Source: Drosophila persimilis (taxonomy: Eukaryota; Arthropoda; Insecta; Diptera; Drosophilidae). Taken from it: DNA of 64,000 nucleotides. The position numbers and the translations under genes are program-made. Of this stretch, positions 1 through 9,200 are shown in pieces (positions within the stretch are counted from its first letter, which is position 1; each line of letters starts with the position of its first letter). Under the pieces are notes generated by a model. The model was not told where the DNA came from. It ran no database searches and worked only from the letters and a program-made list of their open reading frames with translations. Location: contig NW_020825289.1 in the NCBI RefSeq assembly GCF_003286085.1, positions 9,920,001 through 9,984,000 on the forward strand, read 5' to 3'.

Positions 1-800
1 CATAGTAATTAGTCAAGATTTTGCTATTCCTCTGGCGATCTTGTTCCGTTTCTCACGCTCAGGGGGTTCTTTCGGTCCTTTGGAATGGTGTTCAGTTCGC
101 TCAAGGGTTCTTCAAGGAATGATAACAAAACAGTTAGCTATGGGTGGGGGGGCTAGCGGTAGGGGTGGTTTTCTGCTCTGCGTCAGTTTGCCAGCTACCG
201 GTGGGCCCTCTATCAGTTATGCTGGTTGCATTTAATTCCATTCAGGACTCCTGTGGGATCATCAATTGAACATGATTTGGCTACTGACCGAATGCGGGTC
301 GGGGATGCGCCAAAAGTGCAGCTGCCTGCCACCGCCCTGAACTTGCAAGAGCGCCCTGGCTAACTTTCAGGCAGATTGGTTCAATGAATTATCTTTAGCT
401 TTCTTGGGAACAAACTGGATATTTACACAAAATACACACCAATCCAATCAACCAGAAGACGCTCATTGGCCTCGTCCTGCAGGCGGTCAGGAAAAGCGAG
501 CAGCAGGTCCTAGACATGTGCACAGCTCCTGCAGGAGAGGCCTCTCACAGGTCACAGGTCACGAATCGATCTTCAAGAAGACGGAAACAATCTCTTCTTC
601 CATACCTTTCTACCTGAGTTGTCAATGTCATCCTCGTTGTTGGGGATATCGCTCGAATTTTGCCTCTCCTTCAGATCTAGCGTGGGGTAAGTATTTCTCA
701 ATAGAGAGGTAATAAATCAAATTCTACCATTCAGTGCAGTTTAATTTTACTGAAAACCAAAACTATGTTTTTTCTTTTGGCTATTTGAATTTTGTGCCGC
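1..800. other. Decayed sequence with scattered coding-like fragments
   Basis: No intact gene is supported. On the minus strand short stretches with coding-like codon use appear: about 430-515 (LLLAFPDRLQDEANERLLVD) and about 620-665 (SSDIPNNEDDIDNS, directly before a GT). They are interrupted by stops and do not join in a way I can defend. They may belong with the remnant at 805-1134. Confidence 0.3.
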
Positions 801-804
801 GTAC

Positions 805-1134
805 TTAGTTTTGTTTGATTCCCTCTCTGACTTCGTCCACATCGTCGCGAAACGTTGAGATGCGCAGCAGGACTTCCCCAACCAGTTTATTGAGATGATC
901 TAACCCATCCCTGAAGCATAAGTTCTTCCTGACATTGTCCTCAAAGTTGCGGACATTCTCGTCGGACTCGATTTTAGCGGCCTCGGCCTCTCCCCGCAAT
1001 CTACTTAAAATCGCCTACCTCATCTTCTCTGTGTGGAGCTCCACCTTCAGACGGTTGTCCAGCTCGAGGAGGCCGTGCTGGTACCGTGTCTTGCTGAAGG
1101 CGTCTGACGCACTCGTTCCGGTGATGAAGCTCAT
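805..1134 (-). pseudogene. Unrecognised coiled-coil gene remnant with one in-frame stop
   Basis: Reading from an ATG at 1134: MSFITGTSASDAFSKTRYQH, continuing GLLELDNRLKVELHTEKMR, then a TAG at 1015-1017, then in the same frame AILSRLRGEAEAAKIESDEN and on through VRNFEDNVRKN to DDVDEVREGIKQN and a TAA. Both halves use typical fly codons and look like one continuous alpha-helical protein of about 108 residues. I do not recognise the family. It could be a recently dead gene, a gene with stop readthrough, or the last exon of something larger. Other short coding-like pieces occur nearby on the same strand, such as DLLLAFPDRLQDEANERLLV at about 430-515. Confidence 0.4.
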
Positions 1135-1488
1135 GCATTTCTTTCTTAGGTAAAATTCAGAGACAAGACCATCGGGCCCCGCGTTGCGATAGCTCTGAGT
1201 CTTGTAGATCACGATTAGCTTATAGAGCTACATATATAGATATGCCAGTTCGTACATGGATTCTGGATTAGACTCCAGGGTATTCGGCTCTGGCGTTCGG
1301 CTACCACCGCGTCATCATGAGCCAGCCCAAACCGGGTACGTTTTCCTTGTTTCCTCCCTATTCATCTTTTGCATTGACTATTTTTTTCTTAGGTCTTCTT
1401 CTTTTATTTTTTGATACCCTCGCCTGATCGGCGGCCATCGTAAACTCCCCGGCGGTTCCTGTACTTTCGGGAGGTCTCTTAGCTGGAC

Positions 1489-1849
1489 TGTGGTAGTCCC
1501 TGCCTGTCCTGCTACAAGCATTAGCCAAGCATAGCTGGGTCGACAATGGCGTCCCGTCTGCTGCCGTAGGGACCAGGGATCGACTGTGGAAAAGTTGGTT
1601 CACGGCCACGGGAAAAATTTGTCAGCAATCCGATTTCCCCCCGCCAAACGAAGTCCTATCCAAGAATTACCGAGGCGTATTCGAGACAGACCGAGTCCCA
1701 TCGCAGGCAGACAGAAACGTATCCCAGCAGGACAGAAGCTCACCACTTGCAAGATCGGAACCTAAGAAGCCATCGTCATCCCTCCACCTGGCCATCGACA
1801 ACAAGAACTTTGACTATGGCAACCAATGGAGGGGCTACGCGGGCTACTA
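1489..1849 (+). pseudogene. Unrecognised open frame without a start codon
   Basis: An open frame of about 120 codons runs from just after a TAG near 1489 to the TAG ending at 1849. It includes the residues SWVDNGVPSAAVGTRDRLWK, NYRGVFETDRVPSQADRN and IDNKNFDYGNQWRGYAGY. It has no ATG. A possible 5' piece, ATGAGCCAGCCCAAACCGG|GTACG at 1317-1335, could splice to an AG at about 1512 in the right phase, but that is one chance in three. I do not recognise the protein. It may be a relic of the same decayed segment as its neighbours. Confidence 0.25.
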
Positions 1850-1984
1850 GACTCTAGACGCTACAAATGTTTTCCACTTGCTTATACTAAGCTAAGTTCT
1901 GATGCATATAACTATTGAGCTATTTAAGCGGCCAAAGAAAATAGAAAAAACGGAAAAAATAAATTAAAAGAAATGAAAAAAACT

Positions 1985-2520
1985 AGCGACCCTCTGCTGA
2001 TTTCTGTTTGCCTGGTATCCCAGATTTGAAATTTGGCCGTTACACAATTTTGATTTTTGACCCTCTGCTTATTTCTGTTGGCCTTTGGAGTTCTCGTTTT
2101 TGGCCATGTCAGCGGTTAGTTATTGAAAGTTATTGCTGTAAAAAAAAAAAAAAATTGTTCAATAATTGACAACAGCAACTTTTGTGTTTTTCTCTGTTGT
2201 TTGGATCTCGACCCAGGCGTTTGGCGGCTTTCTGGGTTCGAACTAGCTTCCTTGATCTAATGTATTCCTTATTAAGGACCAAGGATGCAGGATTTTTTCC
2301 AGATATAAATATTTAGTTTTCTCCCTTATTTTTTGATCGGGATGTGAGACGGCTTCCTATGATCTCAAAAATGTCCGCGATTTGATTAAGTCCATTTCAA
2401 GCACGGATGATCAAGGATATTTTCCCCAGCTTTAGACGGATGGCTTCCTGCCATCGAAAAAATGTCCCTGATTTGGAGTCCTTTTTAAGGATCAAGGACA
2501 TTTTCCCCAATCAAAAAAAT
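1985..2520. repeat. Diverged direct repeats (two families)
   Basis: The motif GACCCTCTGCT-ATTTCTGTT occurs twice about 70 bases apart (from 1988 and 2058). A second, longer unit recurs about three times between 2240 and 2515: a CTTCCT element, an AAAATGTCC element and a terminal AAGGA-CAAGGA-ATTTT(T/C)CC element, at roughly 80-110-base spacing with many mismatches. The age looks old, and the origin (decayed mobile element or local duplication) is unknown. Confidence 0.45.
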
Positions 2521-2821
2521 TGACTTTTCCCTGCTAACTGTGAACTGATCTGGACGTGCCACTCCTTTTTGTAATTTGGATAGTGTCCCCCAAACAAGAA
2601 CAGCAAAGATCATTAAATAATAATTAATAATAATTTAATAATAAATAAACAAGCGGAAAACATTAGTATCTACTATCTAAATAATAACAACGAGATATAT
2701 CTATAATATAACCCGCGTGGCCCCTCCCTTGGTTGTCACAGCCATTTAGGGAAAACCAAAACCATGTTTAGACTGTATAAAAGATGTTTTGAATTTTGGC
2801 GCCGCTAACTCAGTTTCGTTC

Positions 2822-3116
2822 TATCGATTACGTCTATCGATACAGCTCAATCGATATGTCGACTGAAAAAACATCGATATTTTCCACTATCGGTTTTTCA
2901 ATATCGATATTAACGGACAATTTTAATTAATCAATTTAACAAATTCTATTTGTTTATATTATCATTATTACAAAATAAACTCATTAAAACCCATTTTTAA
3001 TGTTATTTTGCCCAGATTTGACATGGAAACCCATATAACACATAAACACATTTCTTCTAAACTTTCTATCGATGGTCGAAACGATCGATGGTCGTGTAAT
3101 TTTTCAACCATCGATA
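2822..3116. promoter_or_regulatory. Cluster of ATCGAT (DRE/BEAF-type) motifs
   Basis: About eight ATCGAT cores lie within 295 bases. They include a perfect DRE TATCGATA at 2835-2842, the palindrome ATATCGATAT at 2901-2910, TATCGAT at 2822 and 3067, and ATCGATA at 3110-3116. DREF and BEAF-32 bind such sites at fly housekeeping promoters and boundaries. The cluster ends about 80 bases before the MTO1 pseudogene, so it may be the relic or living promoter of the duplicated segment, or an insulator at the end of the GSE1-like gene. Confidence 0.55.
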
Positions 3117-3195
3117 GCGCTACTGATTTCTTCCAGCCCTAGCTGTGATTGTCTTTAAATTAATTAAATAAAATTAAATAAAATTAATACAAGAC

Positions 3196-3620
3196 ATGCC
3201 AGCACAGAGGCTTCGTAGCCGCTGCTCGGATGGTTGCACGTACGTTGATGCTAACACACAATCTGGAGACCATTGGCGAGATGTCCTGCAATCCTTCGTT
3301 CGGGGGAGTTGGGAAGAGCCACGCTCCTGCGATGTGGCTGGAGTGCTCAACAACCGATGTGGGCCGCGGGCACAGATCGATCGGCAGCTATGCAAGACAG
3401 CTGTCCCGAAGGAACTTCCTAGCAGGCAGGACCTGGAGATTAAAGCCAACTGTTGTAGACACCAGCATCGACATTGAACTGGAGGTGAGACCGCCTGGAC
3501 GAATGGGAGATTCTCTAACAAAGGCCTGAGGCTTGGCCATAGACCTGGACAGCCCATTGATTTATCCACAGGGAATATCGTGTACCCTAACCTTGGACAT
3601 CCCACGCTCCATTAAGCTAA
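3196..3620 (+). pseudogene. Nuclear pseudogene of MTO1/GidA-type mitochondrial tRNA uridine-modifying enzyme
   Basis: MTO1 is an FAD protein that, with MSS1/GTPBP3, makes the wobble-uridine modification of mitochondrial tRNAs. Blocks of its signature survive in order: [20 protein letters not shown] followed by SFGGVGK; then, in another frame, [15 protein letters not shown] and KEL...DLEIKA; then [11 protein letters not shown]; then DSPLIYPQGISCTL. Human MTO1 has the equivalents [40 protein letters not shown] and DSDLIYPQGLSMTL. Frame changes occur between blocks, hundreds of codons are missing between them (GRMGD and IYPQG are adjacent here but far apart in the enzyme), and stops interrupt the reading. 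It is therefore a dead, internally deleted copy. Whether it was processed or a DNA-level duplicate is unclear. Confidence 0.85.
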
Positions 3621-3719
3621 TCGAGTCTTGCCAGGCGAATCAATACAGCGACCATTTAAATGAAAAGCACAGCAAATCAATTGAATCCTTACATACAGTT
3701 TATTTCATAAAATCATAAA

Positions 3720-4490
3720 TGCCTTAGGTAATGTTGTACAAGATTGTTTAAATGTTGGTTTCGCATATCGTTTGCCACATGGTTGAACGCTGTATTTATA
3801 CTGGTGCGCTGTTTTGTAGTTTGAATGTTTGTTTCTGGTTGTACCCGCTACTCCTGTGCAATTATGGGACGAAATATGAGGGTATATGAAAATCTTGGAG
3901 ATTTGGTATAGAGGTTCTTTTATCTGCTCAGATGTCACACCTATACCTAAGCGTCGTAATGATGACAGCTGATTTGGAATTGCATTTAAAGAGTGAACTT
4001 GTGAGCTTGAAGTTGTGATCCTGTTCTGTTACTTGTAATAAAGATTGCAGATAAAAGTTCAGTAGCGGGTACTCTACAGTTCCTGGTTGTACTTGCTTGC
4101 GTAGTCGCTTGTCTGCCATCAATGATAGGCTCAACGGTCAATGGTCAAAGTATGTATGGATGCTATGCTGTATGCTGTATGATCTGTGATTTTGTGTATT
4201 TGGTTTTCGATTTTGATTGTGTTTCGGTTAGCTTACAATTTAATGTTTTACACTTTGTATTCTGTTTACACACACAACGAAGATTGAGGGAGAAGTACAG
4301 TACATTTAATTTATTTGGTTTTATTTGCATTTGTTTTGTTTTCTTTGGTTTTTAATTGTTTAGGTTGTATTTGAAACTATTTGTTTTTTAAATTGATTAG
4401 CTATCGCATGGCATTTGTGGGTTAGGTTATTAGATGCACGCCAATCGATATCAGTTATCTGTATATTATTCAAGAATCTATTACGATTAG
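3720..4490. other. Non-coding stretch, nothing recognised
   Basis: AT-rich sequence between the MTO1 pseudogene and the likely 3' end of the GSE1-like gene. The short open frames on both strands show no protein character. It may be distal 3' UTR if the minus-strand AATAAA at 3699-3704 is used. Confidence 0.5.
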
Positions 4491-6172
4491 TTTATTAAAA
4501 TATATTCACTTTCAGTTTTACTGGTACATACACATAGTTTTGTCAAAGGAAAAATCGACTTGCATATGGCAGAATTTGTAAGGAAATGTGATCGGAACAT
4601 GTCGGTGTCTATGGCTGTGTCGCGTCTCCCTCCGCTCCGGGGGTCTGGTGGGGTCCAGTCCCGCACTCTGCGGTTCGGTGTACACCCTGCTTCGAAAACT
4701 TGATCTGAATTTCCAGTATTGGCCCTCAAGAGACTTCAGATTAAGGCTCATACGCAATAATATGTTGAGTTTTGGTTTGATTTGGTTTTTTTTTTGTGTT
4801 TTTTTTTTGTCTTTTTCATTTTATAATATCACAGATTGCTCGAGATTTATGCTTTAAAAAAATAATATAAATCTGTACGTCTCGTCTTCGAAATTTTAGG
4901 CAATCTCAAACGCAAAAACGCTTCGGGCAAAGATTGGAAAAGGGAACAAAAACTATGGATATAGATCCCCTCGAGACATTCTTTAGGGTTTATGCCATTA
5001 GCTACTTACTATAAACATCAATTACAGAGCGGTTAAGAAATACTCCTCTCTTAAGGGACACCTCCTCTCTCACACTCTTTGCCTCTCTGTCTCTTTACTA
5101 TATTGTGTTATGTTTGCTGTGGTCTTTGCGGTAGATGGAAGCGATTCCTCAACTGTGTATTGTGTACAAAATGATCCCAAATAATATGAAAAGCTAAGGG
5201 CCAAAGGGTTGCATACAAAAGTTGATCAATTTCGAAAAATAATTTAAGCCTTTCGCTGCTCATCCTACTCATCCTTGCCAGATGATCTTATCCTCATTTT
5301 AGTATTTGATTTTTTATCTAAATTTCAGTTCCGTTTTTTTCCCCACTTTGTATTCATACATTTTTCCGTTTTCCGTTTTCGGTTTTGTTCATTTTTCGTA
5401 CTCTCCAAATCACAATTATTAGCAATTTAAGAATAAATTATAGCTACTCAGTATGTTTTGTATAATTCTGCTTCTGTTTCTCTTTCTGTTTCTGCATCCA
5501 TTTCCGTTTCCGTTCTCGTTCCTGCTCTGGTTTCTGCTTGTATGTATGTATGTATATATATATATATATATATATTTCTTAACAGAGGTTTAGTCTAAAT
5601 TTACAACTATCGGTAACGAGCACACACGGGAACCGGGACGGGCCGTGAACATGTTCCACACCACACAAAGACTACACTCAGAGCTCTATGCAAGTGCCTA
5701 AAAGATCTTACAATGATAATTCTTTCAATATCGAGTATTTCACAATACATTGTGTTACATTTAATGCAGACTACTCGTAGCGTAGAGACAGACTCTTTAC
5801 ACATATTGCAAATGTCTTTTGCTGTAGAATTGTATTCAACTGGTTGGGGTAAACGTTAGATTGTAACACCGAGAACAAACAAATATCTGATATCTGTTAT
5901 CCATTATCCATTAACCATTATACATTCATTATACAATTATACATTCATTATGGGGGGGAGGATTCAGATGGTTCGCTATTACTGTGTATCTAGGGGTTGT
6001 ATTCACTGGAATTCAAAATCTAATATCCCTATCCAGGCCTCTCCTATAGCTTCAGGAACTCGTCGAGCATCCGCTTGCGCTGCTGGTGGAGCGCCTGTTC
6101 CGAGAGCAAATACATTCCGATGTCGCCAAAGTTTTTCGTTAGTTAGTTGTTCGAGTTGCTGAAGAGCTGGTG
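4491..6172 (-). other. Probable 3' UTR of the GSE1-like gene
   Basis: No coding frame is supported here. The stretch is AT-rich with T-rich and TATA-type simple repeats, including a TA repeat around 5550-5576. An AATAAA on the minus strand at 4491-4496 is the first good poly(A) signal downstream of the exon 13 stop. A UTR of about 1.5 kb would be ordinary for a fly regulatory gene. An alternative, more distal AATAAA lies at 3699-3704 on the minus strand. Confidence 0.45.
6044..6172 (-). other. Coding-like extension downstream of the GSE1 stop codon
   Basis: In the same frame as exon 13, after the TGA, come HQLFSNSNN, a TAA, LTK, and then NFGDIGMYLLSEQALHQQRK followed by RMLDEFLKL and a TAG at 6044-6046. 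The last 29 residues look like an amphipathic, well-behaved protein helix. The TGA is followed by C, the context most prone to readthrough. The sequence CTAACTAAC at about 6137-6145 and an acceptor CGGAACAG|GCG at 6095 would also allow a later 3' splice site. Which of these applies, or whether the tail is a relic, cannot be decided here. Confidence 0.45.
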
Positions 6173-6246
6173 TCATAAGGCGGTGGCCTCCTCCGAGCTG
6201 TTGCTGCGGCCCAGTCCGCCCAGCGAGGGCTTGCTGTCTGCGGCAT
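6173..6246 (-). CDS. GSE1-like gene, terminal coding exon 13 (residues 1483-1506)
   Basis: The strong acceptor GTATTGCAG|AT joins the phase-1 G of exon 12 to make an Asp codon. The frame reads [20 protein letters not shown] and ends ATAL with a TGA at 6173-6175 followed by C. Codon choice looks coding and the total length becomes divisible by three. The same frame contains further protein-like sequence after the stop (see the feature at 6044-6172). Confidence 0.72.
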
Positions 6247-9200
6247 CTGCAATACACCGAAGTTATAGTTGGAGAATCTTCTTCGATGGCGGTAGGGGGA
6301 CAACGAAACCAAAGGCAAATGATAATGGTACTTTAACTTTAAACAAAAAGGATTTATTCAGGCAATCTCTAAAGGTATATACTATACTTCACATTTAAAT
6401 AGGGGCAAATAATAATATTAATTAAAGATTAGGGATTAAAACATTCAGAATTGGATCTAACCAGCGTTGGCAATACATTACAAATTCTTGTATAAATAAA
6501 AAGATCTCCGACTAACAACTAAATTATCGCTTAGTTAAGATTACTGAAGGTAGATGTTAACTAGTTTCGATCCGAGGCGACTTTCAAACTTAAACCTAAG
6601 CGGAGCCGGGCGGGGGGATCATCTGCTGTCCGATGCCGAAGCCGACGCCGATGCCACTGGCTCTGTGTCTGTGGGCCCTGTTTTTGAGCTGGCACTGGTG
6701 GACACTTCGTCGCTCGTGGCGATTGGCTTGCCCGTTATGTTCGTGCTGCTGCTGACCACCGGCGGAGTTGTGCTGCCACTGGTCGTGGAGGTAACCCCCC
6801 CGGAAGCAGAGACGGTGTCTGGCGAGGAAGCCACAACCGAAACAGGCACCGGTGCCGGGGCCGGCGACACCGATAACCGAGTGCGCTGCTTCTCCTTCAG
6901 ACATTCGCCTGCATCTGGCTTGACCCCACCAGTGGCAGGGGGAGTCGGTGTCGACTCTAGAATCTTTGGGGTCTCCTCTGAGCTTTTACCTGCTGCTGCT
7001 GCTGCTGCTGCTGCAGTGACGCCACTGACAACCGCCGGGAGCGAGGTGTTGGTCTCCGAGGTTGGACTGGCACTGCGTCGCGAAGAGTTCTCCGGCGAGC
7101 TGTCCGGCTTCTCGGGGGCTGCATTCGGGGTGGCCGGCTTCTTTTCGATGGCCGCCGGGGGTGGAGAGCTCTTCAAGGTCTGCTCCTCCTTGATTGCTGG
7201 ACCCTGCTCCTTGGTCTCTCCCTGCGACGCTCCATTGGAATCGACTCCGTTCAGCTCGTGGTTGGTTGTGGTTGCTTGACTACTGCTGGCGTTGGAGGAC
7301 GTCTGGTTGTTGCTAGAGTTGGAGTTGGATCCGGTAAGGTCAAGGGTGGCCGGCTCATGACTGATCGGAACCGCAGCGGCCTTCTCTACTATCATGGCCG
7401 ACTGCTGGGCGGCCGCAGCTACAGCCGCCAGGTGATGCCTCATTGCGTGTGGACTGCCCCCGGCACGTCCTCCGTTGGAAGAAGCCGATCCGGCGATGGG
7501 TGGCGTAATCTTGGGCGAGCTGGGATGCGACAGGGGCTGCTGTTGGTGAGCAGCGGTCGGGGTGAGGCCGCTGGCAGCCGCCGCCGCCGCATGCATGGCC
7601 GCCAGGTGGCCGTGGTGGTAGTAGTGACTCATTGTGGCCATGTGCGAGCTGGCCGTCGAGGTGGTGAGGGCCCCTCCGCTGCTGCTGATGCTGATGCTGC
7701 TGGGCGTCGAGGTGGCCGCCTGCTGGTCGGAGCTCAGCTTAACGGCGGCCGTCAGGTTGAGGCTGCTGTGCGGCGAGGATGCGGACGAGCTGGAGCCGGC
7801 GGTCACCGGAATGGAGTTGCTGTGCACTCCTCCACCTGCCGACGACGTGTGCGGGGGCAGCTGGTGGGCGGCCATGGAGGCGGGGTGATGCGGGGACATG
7901 TGTGGATGGCTCAGGTTCAGGCTGTGGGGATGCGCACTCAGTCCCAGGGCGGCTGCCGAGAATCCTGGGTGTGGCAGACCAGGCGCTCCCGGATGGCCCA
8001 GCCCCATGGCCGCCTGCTGCAGATGGTGCTGCAGATTGGGCCCGTGTCCGCCCAGTGCGGCCACGCCTGGCAGTCCGGCCATGCCCAGATTGAGGCCCAT
8101 GGCCGCATGCGGACTCTGCCGCTGGGCATTGGCCGCCGCCGCATGGTAGTGGGACATTCCGGGCAGGCCGTGCAGGGAGCCGGGCGGACCGCGTAGGCTC
8201 AAGTTGAGGTGGGGAATCATGTTGCCGAGCAGGGTGCGGTTGAGGGGCGAGTAGAGCTGACTGGAGTAGTGGTGGGAGGCGTTCAGCAGCTGCTGGCGGT
8301 CGCGCTCCCGCTCCTCGTCGCGCATCTTTCGCTCGCGGGCCTCCTTCTCCTTCTGCTCCCGCTCGCGCTGCTCCTTCTCCCGCTGCTCGCGCTCCCGCTC
8401 GCGCTGCTCCTTCTCGCGTTGCTCCTTCTCCCGCTGCTCGCGCATCTCACGCTCCTTCTCCCGCATCTCGCGCTCCTTCTCGCGATGCATCTCCCGCTCG
8501 CGCTCCTCCTCGCGGGCCAGGCGCGCCCTGTGCTCCTCCTCCAGCTTGATGCGGTCGTGCATGGCCGGCGAGATGCCCAGCGCGGCTCCGGGCATCATCG
8601 AGTACAGGTGCGAGTAGGGCGACGCCATCTGCGGGTACAGGGCGGCCGCATGGGGATGGGTGTGATGGGCACCGGCGGCGCGGAACAGCTGGTAACGATG
8701 CTCCAAGTACAGAGGATCCGAGTACTGCAGTCCCGCGGGGTTCAAGAATGCTGCAAGGGATCGAAAGGGGGCACATTAGAGCTGGCCAAGACAGCAAAGA
8801 GAGTTCTCGATTCTTACCTGCTGGTGGAAGCCCCGGCAGGCCCGGAAAGTGTGAGTAGGCCTCCAGGGGGAAGGCTCCCGCCGGATGCATCAGCCGCTCG
8901 TCCGATCTGTACGGCTGGAAGCCGCTCCGGGCCAGCATATCCGGCTGCATGGCCGCGCTCTGGGGCGTGTGGCTCAGCCGGGCGATCTTCTCCGGCGGCT
9001 GGGGCGACGGTGGAGAGCGTTTCTTGCTGCCCCCCATTCGGTCGTCCCCGCCTCCACTGTTGGCCATGCCACGCTCGGCTCCGCCGCGACCCGCCACTGA
9101 ATTCATCGACCCCTGGCCCACCGACGTGGCCGGCGGTCCTTGGGCCACAGATGTGGGCACATTTCGGTCCCCGCCCACGTCCTCCTCCTTGATGTCCGCC

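Noticed and set aside
404-712. Plus-strand 102-codon open frame
   Set aside because: Codon use looks non-coding, and the minus strand of the same stretch shows more protein-like fragments, so the frame is not supported.
2225-2250. GGTTCGAAC resembling a tRNA T-arm
   Set aside because: No matching A box, anticodon stem or acceptor stem around it.
7258-8196. Long plus-strand open frame of 312 codons, and others at 6554-7279 and 8209-9192
   Set aside because: They are antisense shadows of GSE1-like exons 11-12. The minus strand carries the family motifs, splice sites and coding bias, while the plus frames give unnatural Arg/Gly or poly-Leu compositions.
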